Assembly: GCF_002379095.1 (NCBI RefSeq)
Contig: NZ_NBZV01000004.1
Coordinates: 1-64,000 of the forward strand
DNA length: 64,000 bases
Direction of reading: 5' to 3'
Source of the DNA: Polaromonas sp. AER18D-145
GTDB taxonomy: Bacteria; Pseudomonadota; Gammaproteobacteria; Burkholderiales; Burkholderiaceae_C
The position numbers and the translations under genes are program-made. The notes under the pieces were generated by a model. That model did not search any database. It had not been told where the DNA came from and worked only from the letters and a program-made list of their open reading frames with translations. Positions 49,217 to 58,135 of this stretch are shown here, one piece after another (position 1 is the first letter of the stretch; each line of letters begins with the position of its first letter).

Positions 49217-50380
49217 ATGGCCACCCAACGACTAGGAATCATCATGCACGGCGTCACCGGACGCATGGGCATGAACCAGCACCTGATCCGCTCCATCGTC
49301 GCGATCCGCAAACAGGGCGGCGTGCTGCTCTCCAACGGCGACAAGGTCATGCCCGACCCGATCCTGATCGGCCGCAATGCCGAAAAAATCGAGGCCCTGG
49401 CCAAAACCTGGAACATCGAACGCTGGGGCAGCGACCTCGACGAGGCGCTGAAAAACCAGGACGACAGCATCTTTTTTGATGCCGGCACCACGCAGATGCG
49501 CCCCACGCTGCTGGCCAAGGCGATTCGCGCCGGCAAACATGTCTACTGCGAAAAGCCGATTGCCACCAACCTCAACGAAGCCGTCGAGATCGCCCGCCTG
49601 GCCGAAAAGTCGGGCCTGAAACACGGCGCGGTGCAGGACAAGCTGTTCCTGCCCGGCCTGCGCAAGCTCGACATGCTGCGCCGTGCCGGCTTCTTCGGCA
49701 AGATGCTGTCGGTGCGCCTGGAGTTCGGCTACTGGGTGTTCGAGGGCGACCTGCAGCCCATCCAGCGCCCGAGCTGGAACTACCGCAAGGAAGACGGCGG
49801 CGGCATGATCCTGGACATGATGTGCCACTGGCGCTACGTGCTGGACAACCTGTTCGGCGAGGTCAAGTCCGTCTCCTGCATAGGCGCGACCCACATCCCC
49901 GAGCGCTGGGATGAAGACGGCAAGCCCTACCAGGCCACCGCCGACGATGCGGCCTACGCCACGGCCGAACTGATCGGCCACAACGGCGAGCCGGTGATTG
50001 CGCAGATGAACATGTCATGGGCCACCCGCGTGCGCCGCGATGACCTGGTCACCTTCCACGTCGACGGCACCCACGGCTCGGCCGTCGCCGGCCTGTCCTC
50101 CTGCCGCGCCCAGTCGCGTGTGGCCACGCCGCGCCCGGTCTGGAACCCCGACGAGAAGCAGACCATGAACTTCATGGACCAGTGGCAGGAGATCCCGGAC
50201 TCGCAGGTCTACGACAACGGCTTCAAGATCCAGTGGGAACACTTCATCCGCCACGTGGTGGAAAACGAGCCCTACAAATGGACCTTGCCCGAAGGCGCCA
50301 AGGGCGTGCAGCTGGTCGAGGCCGCGCTGGAGAGCTGGAAAGAGCGCCGCTGGGTGGACGTTCCTGCGCTACAGGTTTGA
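49217..50380 (+). CDS. Gfo/Idh/MocA-family oxidoreductase
   Basis: A 387-residue NAD(P)-dependent dehydrogenase. The nucleotide fold (LGIIMHGVTGRMGMNQHLIR, with G-x-x-G-x-M) is longer than usual before the AGKHVYCEKPIATN motif carrying the E-K-P signature. The catalytic region contains GGGMILDMMCHWRYVLDNLF with the expected Asp/His pair. It oxidises a sugar, inositol or similar polyol. Its last codons and TGA stop (50378-50380) lie inside a copy of the 60-bp repeat. Confidence 0.9.
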   Translation: MATQRLGIIMHGVTGRMGMNQHLIRSIVAIRKQGGVLLSNGDKVMPDPILIGRNAEKIEALAKTWNIERWGSDLDEALKNQDDSIFFDAGTTQMRPTLLAKAIRAGKHVYCEKPIATNLNEAVEIARLAEKSGLKHGAVQDKLFLPGLRKLDMLRRAGFFGKMLSVRLEFGYWVFEGDLQPIQRPSWNYRKEDGGGMILDMMCHWRYVLDNLFGEVKSVSCIGATHIPERWDEDGKPYQATADDAAYATAELIGHNGEPVIAQMNMSWATRVRRDDLVTFHVDGTHGSAVAGLSSCRAQSRVATPRPVWNPDEKQTMNFMDQWQEIPDSQVYDNGFKIQWEHFIRHVVENEPYKWTLPEGAKGVQLVEAALESWKERRWVDVPALQV

Positions 50381-50424
50381 TAGCTGCTTGCGCCCGTCAT
50401 ATAAGGGCTAGAGGCATATTTTGT
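50366..50424 (+). repeat. 60-bp dispersed repeat (best-preserved copy) spanning the Gfo/Idh/MocA stop codon
   Basis: Plus-strand blocks: GCGCTACAGGTTTGATAGC, TGCTTGCGC, an 8-nt spacer, TAAGGGCTAGAGGC and ATATTTTG. The dehydrogenase stop TGA at 50378-50380 lies in the head hairpin. The remaining part fills the gap to the next gene. Confidence 0.8.
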
Positions 50425-50443
50425 ATATGAAAAGGTAGATTCC

Positions 50444-51631
50444 ATGGCTTTGACCCTTACCCTGCCGGTTGCCACGGGCGGCCTGCAGCCCCACACGCTG
50501 CAAGGCAGCACACCGGTGAAGCCCACCGCTGGCGTGGCCTTCAACCGCATCGCCTATTCGGCCGCCCATGTGGTGGCCGACCCGCTGGCCGGGGTCGATC
50601 CGTGGATCAACTGCGCGGTGGATTGGGACGCAACCATCGCCTACCGCCGCCATCTGTGGTCGCTGGGCCTGGGTGTGGCCGAAGCCATGGACACCGCCCA
50701 GCGCGGCATGGGCCTGGACTGGCCAACCTCGCTGGAACTGATTCGCCGTTCGCTGGAAGCCGCGAGGGATGTGCCCGGTGCGCTGGTCGCCTCGGGCTGC
50801 GGCACCGACCACCTGGTGCTGGAAAACGTGAAGACCGTGGACGAGGTGATTGCCGGCTACGAAGAACAGATGGCCGCGATTGAAAAGCTCGGCGGCAAAC
50901 TCATCGTCATGGCCAGCCGCGCGCTGGCCCGGGTGGCCAAAAGCCCGGCCGACTACGAACGCGTCTACGACCACATCCTGAGCCAGGCGAGGCAACCGGT
51001 GGTGCTGCACTGGCTGGGCGAGATGTTCGACCCGACGCTGGCCGGCTACTGGGGCAGCAGCGATGTCGAACAGGCCATGGACACGGCGCTGGGCATCATC
51101 GCCGCGCACCCGGACAAGGTCGACGGCATCAAGATTTCCCTGCTCGACAAGGACAAGGAAATCGCCATGCGCCGGCGCCTGCCTGCCGGCGTGCGCATGT
51201 ACACCGGCGACGACTTCAACTACGCCGAGCTGATTGCCGGCGACGGTCACGGCAGCGAGCTGCTCCACGGCCAGAGTGATGCGCTGCTGGGCATCTTCGA
51301 CGCGATTGCGCCGGCCGCCAGCGCCGCGCTGGGCGAACTCGCACAAGGCAACGTGGAAAAATTCCACGCCATCCTCGGCCCCACGGTGCCGCTGTCGCGC
51401 CACATCTTTGCCGCACCCACGCGCTTTTACAAAACCGGTGTGGTCTTCATGGCCTGGCTCAACGGCCACCAAAGCCATTTCACCATGGTCGGCGGCCAGC
51501 AGAGCACGCGTTCGCTGCAGCATTTCGCCGAACTGTTCCGGCTGGCCGATGCGGCCAACCTGCTGGAACAACCGGAGCTGGCGGTGCGGCGCATGAAAAC
51601 GCTGCTGGCGATGCACGGAATCGAACACTAA
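50444..51631 (+). CDS. DUF993 protein, dihydrodipicolinate-synthase-like aldolase fold
   Basis: A 395-residue protein of the DUF993 family, which has a TIM barrel related to DapA-type aldolases. Motifs: AYSAAHVVADPLAGV, GLGVAEAMDTAQRGMGLDWP, GCGTDHLVLENVKTVDEVIA, VVLHWLGEMFDPTLAGYWGS and VDGIKISLLDKDKE, where the Lys is a candidate Schiff base. It lies between the dehydrogenase and the isomerase-like gene, so it probably cleaves an oxidised sugar intermediate. The exact reaction is unknown to me. Confidence 0.8.
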   Translation: MALTLTLPVATGGLQPHTLQGSTPVKPTAGVAFNRIAYSAAHVVADPLAGVDPWINCAVDWDATIAYRRHLWSLGLGVAEAMDTAQRGMGLDWPTSLELIRRSLEAARDVPGALVASGCGTDHLVLENVKTVDEVIAGYEEQMAAIEKLGGKLIVMASRALARVAKSPADYERVYDHILSQARQPVVLHWLGEMFDPTLAGYWGSSDVEQAMDTALGIIAAHPDKVDGIKISLLDKDKEIAMRRRLPAGVRMYTGDDFNYAELIAGDGHGSELLHGQSDALLGIFDAIAPAASAALGELAQGNVEKFHAILGPTVPLSRHIFAAPTRFYKTGVVFMAWLNGHQSHFTMVGGQQSTRSLQHFAELFRLADAANLLEQPELAVRRMKTLLAMHGIEH

Positions 51632-51640
51632 ACCCGCGCC

Positions 51641-51710
51641 TGTCATCCTGGGCTGGACCCGGGATCCATCCAGGCGCACCAACATGGATGCCGGATCGAG
51701 TCCGGCATGA
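51641..51710. repeat. Dispersed palindromic repeat between DUF993 and isomerase-like genes
   Basis: It starts TGTCATCCTGGGC, contains GACCCGGGATCCATC, then ATGGATGCCGGATCGAG and TCCGGCATGA. It contains the perfect hairpin GCCGGA-TCGAG-TCCGGC and an imperfect CCTGGGCTGGACCCGGG dyad. The type resembles a dispersed element common in alpha- and betaproteobacteria (memory only). It fills most of the 92-bp gap. Confidence 0.6.
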
Positions 51711-51723
51711 AGGGATTTAAATA

Positions 51724-52626
51724 ATGCGCGACTTTTCCGCCGACCACCGCTGGCTCTCCATCAACACCGCGACCGTCCGCAAAGGCCGCGGCGTCGAACA
51801 GCCGCTGACCGACATCATCGAAGCCTGCGTGCGGCGCGGCATCACGGCGATCTCGCCGTGGCGCGACCAGGTGGCGGCCGCCGGCCTGCCGGCGATCTCG
51901 AAACTCGTCAAGACCCACGGGCTCCAGTTGTCGGGCTACTGCCGCGGCGGCATGTTCCCCGCGGTGGATGCGGCCGGCCGGAAGGCAGCGCACGACGACA
52001 ACCGCCGCGCGGTGGACGAAGCCTGTGAACTCAACGCCGCCTGCCTGGTGCTGGTGGTGGGTGGTCTGCCCGGCGCACTCGCCGGCCAGGCCGCGCACAA
52101 GGACCTCGCGCTGTCGCGCAGCCAGGTCAGCGACGGCATTGCCGAACTGCTGGAATACGCGAAAGCCAGCAAGATGCCACTGGCCATCGAGCCGCTGCAT
52201 CCGATGTACGCGGCCGACCGCGCCTGCATCAACACCATGGAGCAGGCGCTCGATGTCTGCGATGCGCTCGATCCGGCGCGCAGCGGCGAAGACGGGAAAA
52301 CGCAGCAAGCTGCGTTGGGCGTGGCGGTGGACGTGTACCACGTGTGGTGGGACCCGAAGCTGCAGCAGCAAATCGAACGCGCGGGCAAGGACCGGCTGAT
52401 GGCCTTCCACGTCTGCGACTGGCTGACGCCAACCACCGATCTGCTCAACGACCGCGGCATGATGGGCGACGGTGTCATCGACATCCCGCGCATCCGCGGC
52501 TGGGTCGAGACCCAGGGCTTTGCGGGCTACAGCGAGGTGGAGATTTTCTCCTCCGGCAACTGGTGGCAGCGCGACGTCGGCGAGGTGTTGGACACCTGCA
52601 TCGCCAGGCACCGCAGCGCGGTCTGA
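51724..52626 (+). CDS. Sugar phosphate isomerase/epimerase-like TIM-barrel protein
   Basis: A 300-residue AP-endonuclease-2-like barrel: LSINTATVRKGRGVEQPLTD, RGITAISPWRDQVAAAG, LVLVVGGLPGAL, IEPLHPMYAADRACINTMEQ (metal Glu/His) and VDVYHVWWDPKLQQQI. Metal-dependent isomerases and epimerases of xylose-isomerase-like type look like this. It is the last gene of the TetR-controlled cluster with the DUF993 and Gfo/Idh/MocA genes. The sugar is unknown. Confidence 0.87.
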   Translation: MRDFSADHRWLSINTATVRKGRGVEQPLTDIIEACVRRGITAISPWRDQVAAAGLPAISKLVKTHGLQLSGYCRGGMFPAVDAAGRKAAHDDNRRAVDEACELNAACLVLVVGGLPGALAGQAAHKDLALSRSQVSDGIAELLEYAKASKMPLAIEPLHPMYAADRACINTMEQALDVCDALDPARSGEDGKTQQAALGVAVDVYHVWWDPKLQQQIERAGKDRLMAFHVCDWLTPTTDLLNDRGMMGDGVIDIPRIRGWVETQGFAGYSEVEIFSSGNWWQRDVGEVLDTCIARHRSAV

Positions 52627-52696
52627 AGCCCGGGTCCCCTTCAGGGCTTGTGCACTTTCCGCCCTGCCTCCGCCTGCCCTGTGATACGGTAAGCCC

Positions 52697-53599
52697 ATGA
52701 GACGCCGCGATCTCCTGCTGCAGCTGGTTCCCGCACTGGGCGCAGCAGGCGCGTTCGCACAAACCCCTGCCCAGCCTCAGCCTCTGACGAGGCCCATTCC
52801 TTCCTCGGGCGAGCCCATCCCGGTAATCGGACTCGGCAGCTGGATCACCTTCAATGTCGGCAACGACCGTGCCGCGCGTGAGCAGTGCGCCGAGGTCATG
52901 CGGCAATTCTTCGCCGCCGGCGGCCGGCTGATCGACTCTTCGCCCATGTATGGCTCCTCCCAGGGCGTGATCGGCGAGGCGCTGGCAAAACTGCAGGCCC
53001 AGCCCAAGGTGTTTTCGGCCGACAAGGTCTGGACCTCCTCGGACGGTGCGGCGCAGATCGAGGCCTCGCGCAAGTTCTGGCAGGCGCCGCGTTTCGACCT
53101 GCTGCAGGTCCACAACCTGCTGGCCTGGGAAAAGCAGCTCCCCCTGCTGCAGGCCATGAAAGCCGCGGGGCAGTTGCGTTATGTCGGCATCACTACGTCG
53201 GAAGGGCGGCGCCACGGCGAGTTCGAGCAGATCATGCGCAGCCAGCGCATCGACTTCATCCAGCTCAGCTACAACCTGCTGGACCGCGAGGCCGAGCAGC
53301 GGCTGCTGCCGCTGGCGCGCGAACGCGGCATCGCGGTGCTGGTGAACCGGCCCTTCCGCGAAGGCGCGCTGCTGCGCCAGCTCCAGCGCCACCCGCTGCC
53401 GGCCTGGGCCGCCGAGATCGACTGCACGAGCTGGGCGCAGCTTGCGCTGAAGTTCATCGTTTCACACCCGGCGGTCACCTGCACCATCCCGGCCACCAGC
53501 AACCCCGCCCACCTGCGCGACAACATGGGTGCGGCGTGCGGCCGCCTGCCGGACGCTGCCCTGCGCCAGCGCCTGGCCGACCATGTGGCCAGGCTCTGA
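52697..53599 (+). CDS. Aldo/keto reductase with Tat-type signal
   Basis: A 300-residue protein opening MRRRDLLLQLVPALGAAGAF, a twin-arginine signal ending near FAQ, so the enzyme is probably periplasmic. The (beta/alpha)8 AKR core has GLGSWITFNVGN, LIDSSPMYGSS (Asp, Tyr), VFSADKVW (Lys) and LLQVHN (His), the catalytic tetrad. The C-terminal cofactor segment is KFIVSHPAVTCTIPATSNPA. Exported AKRs need cofactor loading before Tat export. It lies 3 nt upstream of the DUF6064 gene. Confidence 0.88.
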   Translation: MRRRDLLLQLVPALGAAGAFAQTPAQPQPLTRPIPSSGEPIPVIGLGSWITFNVGNDRAAREQCAEVMRQFFAAGGRLIDSSPMYGSSQGVIGEALAKLQAQPKVFSADKVWTSSDGAAQIEASRKFWQAPRFDLLQVHNLLAWEKQLPLLQAMKAAGQLRYVGITTSEGRRHGEFEQIMRSQRIDFIQLSYNLLDREAEQRLLPLARERGIAVLVNRPFREGALLRQLQRHPLPAWAAEIDCTSWAQLALKFIVSHPAVTCTIPATSNPAHLRDNMGAACGRLPDAALRQRLADHVARL

Positions 53600-53602
53600 A
53601 CC

Positions 53603-54205
53603 ATGTCGGAGTGGTGGACCTACACGCTGTCGGACTTCCTGATGTTCTCACCCAGGACCTACTGGCGCCTGATCGAGCTCTACAACCGCGACTTCTGGCC
53701 CTGGCAACTGCCGCTGCTCGCGGCCGGCCTGGCCGCGCTCTGGATGGCCGCTGCCCGGCGCGTGCAAGCCTTTCGTTGGGTCGCCTTTGCTCTCTCGGCC
53801 GCCTGGCTGTGGGTCGGCTGGGCTTTTATCTGGGAGCGTTATGCCACCATCAACTGGGCCGCGCAGTATGTGGCGCTGGCCTTTGCTGTGCAGGCTGCGT
53901 TGCTGCTGGCCGCGGGCGTGGTCTGCAGGCCGGCGTCCCGGCCGCCCGGGGCAGCCGTGCGCGGTTTCGGCTGGCTGCTCGCTGTGGCCGGCTTGTTGTA
54001 TCCCTTGGTGGGCCTGGCTGCCGGCCGCCCATGGGTCCAGGCCGAGGTCTTCGGCATGGCGCCGGAACCCACCGCGCTGTTCACGCTGGGCCTGCTGCTG
54101 CTCAGCGGACAGCCGGTCTCACGCGCGGGCCGAACCCTGCTTTTTGCCATTCCCCTGCTCTGCCTGCTGCTGGGCGCGGCAACAGCCTGGACTTTTTTGA
54201 ATTGA
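53603..54205 (+). CDS. DUF6064-like membrane protein
   Basis: A 200-residue protein with about six hydrophobic segments. The N-terminus SDFLMFSPRTYWRLIELYNR and the central WVGWAFIWERYATINWAAQY resemble DUF6064 membrane proteins, whose role is unknown. It follows the aldo/keto reductase by 3 nt and precedes the EamA gene by 10 nt, so all three are probably co-transcribed. Confidence 0.75.
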   Translation: MSEWWTYTLSDFLMFSPRTYWRLIELYNRDFWPWQLPLLAAGLAALWMAAARRVQAFRWVAFALSAAWLWVGWAFIWERYATINWAAQYVALAFAVQAALLLAAGVVCRPASRPPGAAVRGFGWLLAVAGLLYPLVGLAAGRPWVQAEVFGMAPEPTALFTLGLLLLSGQPVSRAGRTLLFAIPLLCLLLGAATAWTFLN

Positions 54206-54215
54206 ACACTTCGCC

Positions 54216-55121
54216 ATGACCCTGAGCGCTTCCGCCGCCGCGAACCGCCGCGGCATCCTCTGCATGGTCGGCGCCATGGGCTGCTTCGTCACCAACGACG
54301 CCCTCGTCAAGTTCGCCAGCCAGAGCATGCCCAGCGCGCAGCTGATCTTTATCCGCGGCGCCATGTCGGTGCTGCTGGTGCTGGCTGTCGCCCATGCGCT
54401 GGGCGCCACCGCCCGCCTGCGCGAGGCCACGCGTGGCTGGGTCGCGGGCCGGGCCCTGGTCGATGCGACCGCCACCATGCTGTACCTCGGCTCGCTGTTT
54501 CACTTGCCCATCGGCAACGCCACCGCCATCAACCTGGCGGCGCCGCTGTTCATGACGATGTTTGCCGCGCTGTTCATGGCCGAGCGCGTGCGCGGCGCGC
54601 GCTGGCTGGCCGTCGGCTTCGGTTTCCTCGGCGTGCTGCTGGTGATCCAGCCGCGCGCCCAAGGTTTCAACAGCTGGGCGCTGGTCTGCCTCCTCGGCAC
54701 GCTGTTCCATGCCGCGCGCGACCTGATGACGCGGCGCATCCACGCCGGCATCCCGTCCATCCTGATCACGCTGGCCACCGCGGTAGCGGTCACCGTCGTG
54801 TCGGGCGTGGGCTCGCTGCTGCAGGGCTGGCGACCCTTCGGCGCCTTCGAGTTCGGGCTCTTGGGCCTGGCCAGCGTGTTCCTCACCGGCGGCTACTACT
54901 TCATCATCAGCAGCATGCGCCACGGCGAGATGACGCTGGTCGCGCCCTTTCGCTACAGCGGCCTGCTGTTTGCGCTGGTCCTCGGCTACGCGGTATGGGG
55001 CGAGGTGCCCAACACCCTGGCCTGGTTCGGCATCGCGCTGCTGATAGCCTCGGGCCTGTACGTACTTGTCAGCGAGAAGCGGCGCATGCCCGTGGCCGCC
55101 GCGGCGCCGCCGCCGGACTGA
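54216..55121 (+). CDS. EamA/DMT-family transporter
   Basis: A 301-residue membrane protein with ten predicted helices and two EamA repeats: first half [20 protein letters not shown] ... [20 protein letters not shown], second half [20 protein letters not shown] ... [18 protein letters not shown]. It is a drug/metabolite exporter-type protein of unknown substrate. It lies 7 nt upstream of the glycosylase gene. Confidence 0.92.
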   Translation: MTLSASAAANRRGILCMVGAMGCFVTNDALVKFASQSMPSAQLIFIRGAMSVLLVLAVAHALGATARLREATRGWVAGRALVDATATMLYLGSLFHLPIGNATAINLAAPLFMTMFAALFMAERVRGARWLAVGFGFLGVLLVIQPRAQGFNSWALVCLLGTLFHAARDLMTRRIHAGIPSILITLATAVAVTVVSGVGSLLQGWRPFGAFEFGLLGLASVFLTGGYYFIISSMRHGEMTLVAPFRYSGLLFALVLGYAVWGEVPNTLAWFGIALLIASGLYVLVSEKRRMPVAAAAPPPD

Positions 55122-55128
55122 GGACGGC

Positions 55129-55698
55129 ATGGGCAGCAGCACCTCCATCGATTTCATGGCCTCCTCGCCGGCGCTCGCGCGCCGGCTGATAGGCGCGACC
55201 CTGCTGGTCGATGGCGTCGGCGGGATCATCGTCGAGACCGAGGCCTACGACCGCGACGACCCGGCCTCGCACAGCTTTGCCGGACCAACGGCGCGCAACG
55301 CCGCCATGTTCGGCCCACCCGGCCATGCCTATGTGTACCGCTCCTACGGCATCCACTGGTGCCTGAACATCGTCTGCCGCGAAGAAGGCCACGGCGCGGG
55401 GGTGCTGATACGCGCCATTGAACCCGTGGCCGGGCTGGACACCATGCGTGCGCGGCGCGGGTTGGACGACGTGCGGCTGCTTTGCGCCGGACCGGGCCGC
55501 GTGGGTCAGGCGCTAAGCATCACGCGCGCGCACAACGCACTGGCCGTCGATGCACCGCCCTTCGAGTTGCTGCCCGCGCCGCCGAAGGTCAAGGTGGTCA
55601 GCGGCCCGCGCATAGGCATTTCCAAAGCGGTGGACCAGCCCTGGCGTTTCGGCCTGGCCGGCTCACCCTTTCTGAGCCGGCCGTTTCGCCAGCTTTAG
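55129..55698 (+). CDS. mpg: DNA-3-methyladenine glycosylase (AAG/MPG type)
   Basis: A 189-residue protein of the eukaryote-like alkyladenine glycosylase family: [20 protein letters not shown] with catalytic Glu in [38 protein letters not shown] and [12 protein letters not shown]. It removes 3-methyladenine and other alkylated purines. The start at 55129 follows the EamA stop by 7 nt, and an earlier in-frame ATG inside that gene is rejected. Confidence 0.92.
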   Translation: MGSSTSIDFMASSPALARRLIGATLLVDGVGGIIVETEAYDRDDPASHSFAGPTARNAAMFGPPGHAYVYRSYGIHWCLNIVCREEGHGAGVLIRAIEPVAGLDTMRARRGLDDVRLLCAGPGRVGQALSITRAHNALAVDAPPFELLPAPPKVKVVSGPRIGISKAVDQPWRFGLAGSPFLSRPFRQL

Positions 55699-55759
55699 CA
55701 AACGAACAGCCCCTGAACTCGCGCTGCAAATGCCCGGCCGACCTGCCCCAGGAGACGAC

Positions 55760-56797
55760 ATGAGAGTTCATCGTTTTTCACACCCCCGGTGCCCCCGTGC
55801 CTGGTCCGTCCTGCTGGCGCTGCTGGCCGGCCTGTGCCTGCCGGCCGGTGCGTTCGGCCAGCCGGCGGAGCGCTCCATCGACGTGCAGGGCCACCGCGGC
55901 GCCCGGGCCCTGGCGCCGGAAAACACCCTCGCGTCCTTTGCGCTGGCACTCAGCCTGGGCGTGAGCACGCTGGAGCTGGACATTGCGATCACGCGCGACG
56001 GCGTGCTGGTGATCAGCCATGACCCGACGCTGAACCCGGACATCACACGCGGCCCGGACGGCAGCTTTCTCGCGTCGCGCGGCCCGGCGATTTCCAGCCT
56101 CAGCTTTGAGGAGCTGGGCCGCTACGACGTGGGCCGGATCAAGCCGGGCACGGCGTACGCCAAGCTCTACCCCAAACAGCGACCCGTTGACGGCGCGCGG
56201 ATTCCGCGCCTGTCCGACCTGTTTGACATGGTGAAAAAGTCGGGCAACGAGCAGGTGCGTTTTGCGATTGAAACCAAGGTGTCGCCGCTGGCGCCCGAGC
56301 TCACGTCCAGCCCCGAGGTGTTGGCGCGCGCTGTGGTGGCCGCTGTCCGGGAGGCGAAGCTGGCGTCGCGCACCTCCATCCTCTCCTTCGACTGGCGCGC
56401 CCTGAAAACCGTGCAGCAGGAGGCGCCAGACATTCCCACCGTGTACCTCAGCATGCAGCAACGCGGCTTTGACAACATCGGCGACGGCCAGTCAGAACCG
56501 TCGGCCTGGACCGCCGGTCTGCGTTACCGGGACCATGGGTCGGTCCCCCGAATGATCAAGGCGGCCGGTGGCCACAGCTGGTCGGCGTTTCACCGCGACC
56601 TCACCGCCGCGAAGGTGAAAGAGGCGCAGGCACTGGGACTCAAGGTGCTGGCCTGGACAGTCAACGAACCGTCCGACATCGCCGGCATGCTGGATCTGGG
56701 TGTGGACGGCATCGTCAGCGACCGGCCGGATCGGGTGCATGAAGCACTCGGGCGCAAAGGCCTCAAGCCCCTGCTGTCGGTGCCGGCGACGCGTTAG
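55760..56797 (+). CDS. Glycerophosphodiester phosphodiesterase, exported
   Basis: A 345-residue GDPD-fold enzyme. The signal peptide lies near residues 10-37 (SVLLALLAGLCLPAGAFG). The active site is GHRGARALAPENTLASF and ELDIAITRDGVLVISHDPTL, holding the catalytic His pair and metal Glu/Asp. VNEPSDIAGMLDLGVDGIVS closes the barrel. It hydrolyses glycerophosphodiesters in the periplasm. A GGAG site precedes the ATG at 55760. The stop overlaps the convergent MFS stop by 4 nt. Confidence 0.93.
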   Translation: MRVHRFSHPRCPRAWSVLLALLAGLCLPAGAFGQPAERSIDVQGHRGARALAPENTLASFALALSLGVSTLELDIAITRDGVLVISHDPTLNPDITRGPDGSFLASRGPAISSLSFEELGRYDVGRIKPGTAYAKLYPKQRPVDGARIPRLSDLFDMVKKSGNEQVRFAIETKVSPLAPELTSSPEVLARAVVAAVREAKLASRTSILSFDWRALKTVQQEAPDIPTVYLSMQQRGFDNIGDGQSEPSAWTAGLRYRDHGSVPRMIKAAGGHSWSAFHRDLTAAKVKEAQALGLKVLAWTVNEPSDIAGMLDLGVDGIVSDRPDRVHEALGRKGLKPLLSVPATR

Positions 56798-58044
56798 CCG
56801 GCAACCGTCCCGGACGCCTGCGCCAGCGCGGTGCGGCGCACCCGCCGCACATTGAAGGCGCTGGCAATCAGCACCCCCTGCATCAGCGCCAGGCCCAGCA
56901 ACACACCGCGGAACTGCCCGTGGTCCATCATCACGCCGAAGATCAGCGGCGAGATGGCCTGCCCGATGTCCAGGCCGGCGTAGACCACGCCGTAAACGCG
57001 GCCCGAGGCATTGTCGGGCGTCGAACGTTTGACCAGCAGGTCGCGCGACGGCCCGGCGATGCCCGAGGCAAACCCCATGGCGCCAAACAGCACGGGCACC
57101 ATCCACGCCGGAAAACTGCCCAGGGCCAGCACCAGCGCCACCACCGCCGCCAGCCCGAAGCCGGCGCCCACGATGCGCTCGCAGCGCGCCGGATCCGACG
57201 CGAGGAAACCGCCCAGCACCATGCCGCCCGCGCTGCACACCATGTAAATCGTCAGGCACATGGCCACCAGGCCCAGCGGCACCTTGTGCAATTGCCGCGC
57301 GGCTTCGGGTGCAAAGGCCTGCACCACACTGAGCACGATGGCGTACCAGAAGAAAAAGGCGAAACACATCCACACCGCCGGGATCTTCAGAAAGCCCAGT
57401 GAGCTGTCGGCCACCGGCGCGCCCTTGACGGGCGGGGCTATCCTGATCGTCAGCTTGTCGCGGTGCAGCACCAGCACGGCCAGCACGGCAAAAGCCAGCA
57501 CGCCGGCGGCCGCCAGCGCCACCCGCCACGAATACGCAAACGTCAGCGTCACCACCAGCGCCGGCGCCAGCGCCCAGCCCAGGCTGCCGGTGATGCCGTG
57601 CACGCTGTAGGCGTGGCCCAGGCGCGGCGCGCTGACCTTGCGGTTGAGCAGCGTGTAGTCCACCGGGTGAAACACGCCGTTGCCGACCCCGGCCAGCACC
57701 GCGAAGCCGGCCATCATCCAGTAGCTGGTGCTGATTGAATACCCGAAGGCCGCGATGCCCAGCAGGCTCAGACCGCCGAACAGAATCGGCCGCGGGCCGA
57801 GGCGGTCTACCCAGAACCCGGACAGGGCCTGGACCGCGCAGGACACCACGAAAAAAATCGTCATCAAAAACCCCAGCTCGGCATAACTGACGCTGAACTC
57901 GTCCTTGAGCCAGGGAAACAGCGGCGCCAGCAGCAGCTGGCTGAAATGGCTGATCAGGTGCGCCAGCCCGACCAGGCCAATGACGCTGGCATCGCTGCGC
58001 AAGGGAACAACGCCGGGGCCCGCGAGGGTGCTTGATGTATTCAT
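56794..58044 (-). CDS. MFS transporter
   Basis: A 416-residue permease with twelve hydrophobic segments. MFS loop motif: SGFWVDRLGPRPILFGG between helices 2 and 3. Other conserved stretches: GVGNGVFHPVDYTLLNRKVS and GSLGWALAPALVV. It is of the FsrP/YfcJ-like general metabolite type. The start at 58044 (MNTSSTLAG) is chosen over a longer frame. It is divergent from the AraC regulator, which probably controls it. Confidence 0.92.
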   Translation of the reverse strand: MNTSSTLAGPGVVPLRSDASVIGLVGLAHLISHFSQLLLAPLFPWLKDEFSVSYAELGFLMTIFFVVSCAVQALSGFWVDRLGPRPILFGGLSLLGIAAFGYSISTSYWMMAGFAVLAGVGNGVFHPVDYTLLNRKVSAPRLGHAYSVHGITGSLGWALAPALVVTLTFAYSWRVALAAAGVLAFAVLAVLVLHRDKLTIRIAPPVKGAPVADSSLGFLKIPAVWMCFAFFFWYAIVLSVVQAFAPEAARQLHKVPLGLVAMCLTIYMVCSAGGMVLGGFLASDPARCERIVGAGFGLAAVVALVLALGSFPAWMVPVLFGAMGFASGIAGPSRDLLVKRSTPDNASGRVYGVVYAGLDIGQAISPLIFGVMMDHGQFRGVLLGLALMQGVLIASAFNVRRVRRTALAQASGTVAG

Positions 58045-58135
58045 GGCGCCATCGTAGTATCGGCGCAGGCTTCTGAAATGCGACAAAAAGCCATGTTTCA
58101 GCGAATTTCAGACAAACCATTGATCCCCTCCATCC

